Positions 5,354 to 9,198 of a DNA stretch of 9,198 nucleotides are shown one piece after another (within the stretch, counting starts at the first letter, position 1; the number at the start of each line of letters is the position of its first letter). Source of the stretch: Armatimonadota bacterium (GTDB taxonomy: Bacteria > Armatimonadota > Armatimonadia > Armatimonadales > Armatimonadaceae); assembly GCA_014381035.1 (NCBI GenBank), contig JACMIS010000641.1, positions 1 through 9,198 on the forward strand, in the 5' to 3' direction. A model generated the notes under the pieces. That model saw only the letters and a program-made list of their open reading frames with translations, was not told the DNA's origin and ran no database searches. Position numbers and translations under genes: made by a program.

Positions 5354-8159
5354 GGCATCCTTGTTATGGGAGATTCGCCTTCTGGGCGGCTTGCGCTTGC
5401 AAAGCGGTGATCGCCAGGAATCGCGGTTTCGCACGCAGAAAACCGCCGCTTTGTTGAGCTACCTCGCGCTTTTCCCTAACCGCACCCACCCCCGCGAGGA
5501 ACTCGCGGTGCGCTTCTGGGGCGACGATGGCGATGAAGAAGCACGCCGTTCGCTTCGGGTGTCGCTGAACTCGCTACGTCGCCAGCTGGAAACGCCGAAC
5601 GCGAGCGAAGGCGAACTGATCGTCGCGGACCGCGCCAGCATCGGATTGCGCCGCGAGGCGTTCGTTTCCGATGTTTTCCGCTTCGAGGACGCCCTGACCA
5701 GAGCGGGTCGCCTTTATCGCACGGCACCGGAAAACCACGCCGAACGCGCCGTTTTGTTGTTACAAGCCGTGACCCTATACGATGCGCCGTTGTTACCTGG
5801 TTTTTACGACGATTGGGTGTTGGATGAGCGGGAACGACTGCATTCGCGGTTTCTCGATGCTCTTGAGGAAGGGGAAGATCTGCTCCGCAAACTGGGACGT
5901 GACGCGGAAGCGGACACGCTCGCATCGCGCCGTGGACAAAGCGAGTCTTCCGACAAGGTAGCCGGAACCGGCGTCGTGCACCCGTCCGCCGGTGACGCGC
6001 GACCTGCCGATGGCGCGCTCATTTCGGACGCCCGGAGTTCTCCGCAAGTCACGAGCAACCTGCCCCACTTTTTTACCCGCTTTTTCGGACGCGAAAAGGA
6101 GATGGCACAGGTTATTACGCATTTGAATGATGCGTCTGTTTCCGTGATAACGTTGCTCGGTCCCGGTGGGATCGGGAAAACACGGCTTTCTGTGGAAGCC
6201 GCGCGGATCTGGGGGAGAAGCGTTGTCTGGGTGCCACTTGCCTCCATCGTGCGGGGCGAGGAGATCGCGGACGCTCTCCGCGACGCGCTAAAGTTGCCAC
6301 CTGCCAGTGGTGCCGCTAGCAATGATTGGGAGCAAGTCACCGCGCACCTGCGCGAACTCGCCGCTACCGCAACCGTGCCGCTTCTGGTTCTGGATAATTT
6401 CGAGCAGGTCGAACCCGATAGTGGGGCGCGATTTGTTGCCCGCTTGTTGCGCTCGGTCTCGGGGGTGCGCTGCCTCATTTCCTCGCGCCGACGGCTCGGT
6501 GTTCCGGGCGAATCGCTTCTCGCCGTCGAAACGTTTGTCCTGCCGGATGAAGCCGAAACCGATCCTGCCGCACTGTTACAGAATCCTTCGGTCGCGCTGT
6601 TCGCGGATCGGGCGCGTTCGGCAACGCCCGACTTCGCGGTGACGGTGCGAAACGCGGCATCCGTAGTGAACCTTTGCCGACTTCTGGATGGTCTGCCACT
6701 TGCCATCGAACTTGCTGCGGCATGGGCATCGGTTTTCACTCCCGGACAGATGGCGCAGAAATTAGCCGCGCGGGACGAGCGGTGGGGACTGCTGGCGTCG
6801 CGCAAAACGGCGGACCGCGTCGAGCGTCATCGGTCGCTGTGGAACGCTATCGCCTGGAGTTACGATCTACTCCCGCCCGATCTACGAAAGTTATGGCGCA
6901 GACTCTCCGTATTTCATGGCGGGTTCACGGCAGATATGGCGGATACTGTCGCTGGCGAGGCTTTTTCCGTGGATGGTTTGGCACGTCTCAGAGATCGTTC
7001 CCTCGTTTGTTTGATGGAAGAATCAGACGGGGACGACCCGGATGATTCGCGGTATGAACTTTTGGAATCCCTCCGCGAGTTCGCTGCGGAGCAAGTCACC
7101 GAGGAAGAAACTCCGGGGGATGACATTGCGTTGCGAGAGCGATACCTATGCGCCCTGCAAGCGATTGCCGACGACGCTGCCGCGAATGCCTACACTGCCC
7201 GGAGTCGCTCGGTGTTACGGCGGTTGTTACGCGAGTTGCCTAATTTCCGCGCCGCATTAGGGATGACGGAGGCGGGCGGTGTTCCGGCCGCGGGCGGTTT
7301 GCTCCTCGCCGGACGCTTGAACCGGCTATGGGTGAACGGAGGGTATCTGCGGGAAGGGTACGGCATTCTGTCGGCTTTGTTACGCCGGGCGGAAGCAACG
7401 GGCGAACCGGTTCCGCCGCTCACGCGTGCCCGTGCTCTATACGCCCTCGGCGAGATGTGCCGAATGCGTCTGGAGAACGATGACGCCCGGACACATCTGC
7501 AAGGCGCGATCTTGCTCTACCGCGCCGCCAACGAAAAGCGTGGCGTCATGCAGTGCCTGTCGCCGCTCGGTGCGCTCGCCGAAGCCGACGGGGACGTTTC
7601 CGCGAGTGAATCGTGCTACCGGGAAGCCCTCGCGCTTAGTCGCGAACTCGGTCACAAGGCAGGTATTGCCGTATCGCTACATAACCTCGGGCTTTTGAAG
7701 AAGAACGCCGAAGGGGCGAGCGCGGCGGTTTCTTTCTACGAAGAAGAAATCGTCGTGCGGCGCGAGATCGGCGACGACCGAGGGATCGCGCTCGCTCTGG
7801 ACGGTCTGGCGGGTGTCGCCAGCCAGAGCGGCGATCTCGTGGTGGCGCGGGCATACTGGAGTGAAGCGATGGAGCGGCTTCACCGATGCGGGGATCGGTT
7901 TCGCATGGCGTACTTACTCACGAACTACGCCGCATTGTTGCGCTCCCTCGGCGATTGGGAACGCGCAGCCGTTGCCTACGGCGCGGCGCGGCACCTGTTC
8001 GACGAACAAGGCACCGAACCGGTAGACAAGGGTGGCGTGTCGGTGGTCGAAGCGGAAACGCAGTGCCGTGACGCGCTGGGAACAAAGCGGTTCGCGTCTG
8101 CGTGGGGGCGGGGCAACGTCATGCCGCTTGACGAAGTGGTCGCCCTGCTCGTCGGGTGA
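5352..8159 (+). CDS. SARP/AfsR-type transcriptional regulator with NB-ARC ATPase and TPR domains
   Basis: Large cytoplasmic signal-transducing transcription factor, 935 aa from ATG 5352 or 932 aa from TTG 5361. Domains in order: an OmpR/PhoB-like winged helix (about 6-103: IRLLGGLRL, FRTQKTAALLSYLAL, RRSLRVSLNSLRRQLE); a short BTAD-like helical region (about 105-195); a polar linker (196-235); and a STAND-class NB-ARC ATPase opening with NLPHFFTRFFGREKEM. The ATPase shows Walker A GPGGIGKTR (270-278), Walker B LLVLDNFEQ (Asp348) and the GLPLAIELAAAWA box (447-459). C-terminal tetratricopeptide-like helices follow (about 680-890), including ALYALGEMCRMR, CLSPLGALAEADGD, SLHNLGLLKKNAEG and LLTNYAALLRSLGDW. 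It ends in the family-typical LGTKRFASAWGRGNVMPLDEVVALL. Nucleotide switching in the ATPase, triggered through the TPR sensor, is thought to free the DNA-binding domain. The BTAD appears shorter than usual. Divergent from the prepilin and upstream of the SDR, either of which it might regulate; the inducer and targets are unknown. Confidence 0.9.
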   Translation: MASLLWEIRLLGGLRLQSGDRQESRFRTQKTAALLSYLALFPNRTHPREELAVRFWGDDGDEEARRSLRVSLNSLRRQLETPNASEGELIVADRASIGLRREAFVSDVFRFEDALTRAGRLYRTAPENHAERAVLLLQAVTLYDAPLLPGFYDDWVLDERERLHSRFLDALEEGEDLLRKLGRDAEADTLASRRGQSESSDKVAGTGVVHPSAGDARPADGALISDARSSPQVTSNLPHFFTRFFGREKEMAQVITHLNDASVSVITLLGPGGIGKTRLSVEAARIWGRSVVWVPLASIVRGEEIADALRDALKLPPASGAASNDWEQVTAHLRELAATATVPLLVLDNFEQVEPDSGARFVARLLRSVSGVRCLISSRRRLGVPGESLLAVETFVLPDEAETDPAALLQNPSVALFADRARSATPDFAVTVRNAASVVNLCRLLDGLPLAIELAAAWASVFTPGQMAQKLAARDERWGLLASRKTADRVERHRSLWNAIAWSYDLLPPDLRKLWRRLSVFHGGFTADMADTVAGEAFSVDGLARLRDRSLVCLMEESDGDDPDDSRYELLESLREFAAEQVTEEETPGDDIALRERYLCALQAIADDAAANAYTARSRSVLRRLLRELPNFRAALGMTEAGGVPAAGGLLLAGRLNRLWVNGGYLREGYGILSALLRRAEATGEPVPPLTRARALYALGEMCRMRLENDDARTHLQGAILLYRAANEKRGVMQCLSPLGALAEADGDVSASESCYREALALSRELGHKAGIAVSLHNLGLLKKNAEGASAAVSFYEEEIVVRREIGDDRGIALALDGLAGVASQSGDLVVARAYWSEAMERLHRCGDRFRMAYLLTNYAALLRSLGDWERAAVAYGAARHLFDEQGTEPVDKGGVSVVEAETQCRDALGTKRFASAWGRGNVMPLDEVVALLVG

Positions 8160-8205
8160 CAGTATTCATCTTGCCTCTTGCTCTCCGAGAGATCTGCCCC
8201 TAGCC

Positions 8206-8260
8206 TGATTCGGAATACGGGTACAATGTCCGTATGCCGATCTACCCGTATTCCGAATCA
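8206..8260. repeat. Perfect 18-bp inverted repeat around the SDR promoter and start codon
   Basis: Left arm TGATTCGGAATACGGGTA (8206-8223) and its exact complement (8243-8260) flank a 19-nt spacer. The spacer holds the rest of the -10 element and the SDR start codon (8234). The right arm encodes residues 4-9 (YPYSES). Possible roles are an operator for a dimeric repressor, a cruciform-forming site, or a hairpin in read-through RNA from the regulator gene upstream. The repeat is certain; its function is inferred. Confidence 0.75.
8222..8227 (+). promoter_or_regulatory. -10 element of the SDR gene, leaderless geometry
   Basis: TACAAT, then six nucleotides (GTCCGT), then ATG 8234: the same spacing as the oxidase gene on the other strand. 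No Shine-Dalgarno lies before the ATG. The first two bases of the hexamer belong to the left arm of the inverted repeat, so a protein bound to the dyad would block RNA polymerase. Confidence 0.6.
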
Positions 8261-9157
8261 ACCGTGCTTATTACCGGGGCGTCGCGTGGCATCGGTGCCG
8301 CCCTCGCGCGTGCCCTTGCCAAACGCGGTGTCCGCTCCCTGATCCTGACCGCCCGTGCCGGGGGCGATCTGGAAACCCTCGCCGCCGAACTGTTCGCCTC
8401 ACATGGTACCCGCGTGGAAACCGTGGTCGCCGATCTGTCGGACGCCGCCGCGCCCGCCGCGATCAAAGCCGAAACCGACCGGCGCGGCTTAACGGTTGAC
8501 CTTCTCATCAATAACGCGGGATGGGGGACACACGGCACATTCGATGCCACCGACCCGGCGAAAAGCCGCGACATGATCGAAGTGAATGTACAAGCTCTGG
8601 TGGAACTATCGCACCTCTACCTGCCGCAAATGATCGCGCGTAATCGGGGCGGGATCGTGAACATCGCGTCCACCGCCGCCTTTCAACCCGTGCCGTTCAT
8701 GGCGGTATACGGTGCGACCAAGGCGTTCGTGCTGTCGTTCACCGAAGCGTTGGCGGTCGAGGTTACGGAGCAGGGCGCGGACGGCGTCCGCATCGTCGGG
8801 CTATGTCCCGGCGGTACGGCGACCAGTTTCGGCGATGGCATGCTGCGCGGGCACTTTGAGAAAACACGGCAACATACGCCCGAGCAGGTCGCTGAGGAGA
8901 CGCTCGCCGCGCTGGATAAAAATGCCCCGGTCGCGGTTGTCGGCACCGCGAACTATCTGATGACACTTTCCGGACGTTTCGCTCCGCGCCGCACCGTCGC
9001 GGAAGTCGCGGGGAGTTTGTTTCGTCCGGCGGATCTTCCCGCAAAAGCAAGGAAGTCCGCCGTGCCGCGAGAGCGTGTCGGGGTGTTCGCGGTCACGGCG
9101 GCCATGGCCGCCGTCGCTGTAGCAACGATGTTCATGGCACGGCGGGGCAGGAGTTAG
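8234..9157 (+). CDS. Short-chain dehydrogenase/reductase with C-terminal membrane anchor
   Basis: NAD(P)-dependent oxidoreductase of the classical SDR family (COG0300-like), 307 aa. The Rossmann cofactor loop is TGASRGIG (14-21). NNAG (93-96), Asn118, Ser146, Tyr159 and Lys163 form the complete structural and catalytic set (S-Y-x-x-x-K in AVYGATKAF). The post-catalytic CPGGTATSF is the usual PG motif. A basic residue follows the second strand (TARAGGD), which hints at NADP but does not prove it. Beyond the roughly 250-residue core there is a C-terminal extension ending in one hydrophobic segment (about 282-302) and the positive tail ARRGRS. This suggests a membrane anchor with the enzyme on the cytoplasmic side. 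The start is fixed by the -10 element 6 nt upstream. The gene lies 74 bp after the regulator but carries its own promoter. Substrate unknown; lipid-like carbonyl or hydroxyl compounds are a guess from the membrane location. Confidence 0.92.
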   Translation: MPIYPYSESTVLITGASRGIGAALARALAKRGVRSLILTARAGGDLETLAAELFASHGTRVETVVADLSDAAAPAAIKAETDRRGLTVDLLINNAGWGTHGTFDATDPAKSRDMIEVNVQALVELSHLYLPQMIARNRGGIVNIASTAAFQPVPFMAVYGATKAFVLSFTEALAVEVTEQGADGVRIVGLCPGGTATSFGDGMLRGHFEKTRQHTPEQVAEETLAALDKNAPVAVVGTANYLMTLSGRFAPRRTVAEVAGSLFRPADLPAKARKSAVPRERVGVFAVTAAMAAVAVATMFMARRGRS

Positions 9158-9198
9158 GTTTTATTTTTGTCGTGGGGGCGGGGAAGGGGGAACGACCA

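Noticed and set aside
8181..8191. Short palindrome CTCTC-C-GAGAG between the regulator and SDR genes
   Set aside because: Five-base arms with one central base occur often by chance, and no promoter element sits at a useful distance.
1..9198. Mobile elements, CRISPR arrays, tRNA or rRNA genes, defence systems
   Set aside because: No transposase or integrase motif, no regularly spaced repeats, no cloverleaf-like or rRNA-like sequence was seen; all large frames are ordinary chromosomal genes.

Overview
The window looks like ordinary chromosome from a bacterium of moderately high GC content, most plausibly a member of Armatimonadota. The best clue is the lone minus-strand prepilin. Its N-terminus ([20 protein letters not shown] followed by [16 protein letters not shown]) and its C-terminal H-x9-DG motif are the style seen in large numbers in Armatimonadota and Planctomycetota. 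The large SARP/NB-ARC/TPR regulator also fits. The taxon is an inference from protein style, not proven.

Layout, left to right: (1) the C-terminal two thirds of pilT (type IV pilus retraction ATPase, +), cut by the window edge; (2) a perfect 11-bp hairpin, then pepF (M3 zinc oligoendopeptidase, +); (3) a 171-bp intergenic region with a good sigma70-type promoter, a strong intrinsic terminator about 60 nt beyond it (a possible small RNA), and a perfect 15-bp hairpin overlapping the stop codon of the next, convergent gene; (4) a VAO-fold FAD-dependent oxidase (-) lacking the usual extreme C-terminus; (5) a prepilin-like protein (-); (6) a roughly 250-bp divergent intergenic region, in which only a prepilin ribosome binding site and the regulator's -10 element could be supported; (7) a 932-935 aa SARP-type transcriptional regulator (+); (8) a short-chain dehydrogenase with a C-terminal membrane anchor (+). 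The last 41 bases hold nothing I can identify.

The genes do not form an obvious pathway. PilT and the prepilin share the type IV pilus/pseudopilus theme but lie on opposite strands about 3.5 kb apart. The regulator is divergent from the prepilin and could control either neighbour, but nothing shows this directly. No mobile element, CRISPR array, tRNA, rRNA or defence system is visible.

The most interesting signals are regulatory. At least two genes (FAD oxidase and SDR) have a TANNNT -10 hexamer ending exactly 6 nt before the ATG, which is the geometry of leaderless mRNAs. The regulator has a perfect TATAAT overlapping its apparent ATG, implying a true start at the TTG nine bases further on. 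The SDR promoter and start codon are enclosed by a perfect 18-bp inverted repeat. I saw no convincing novel multi-gene system.
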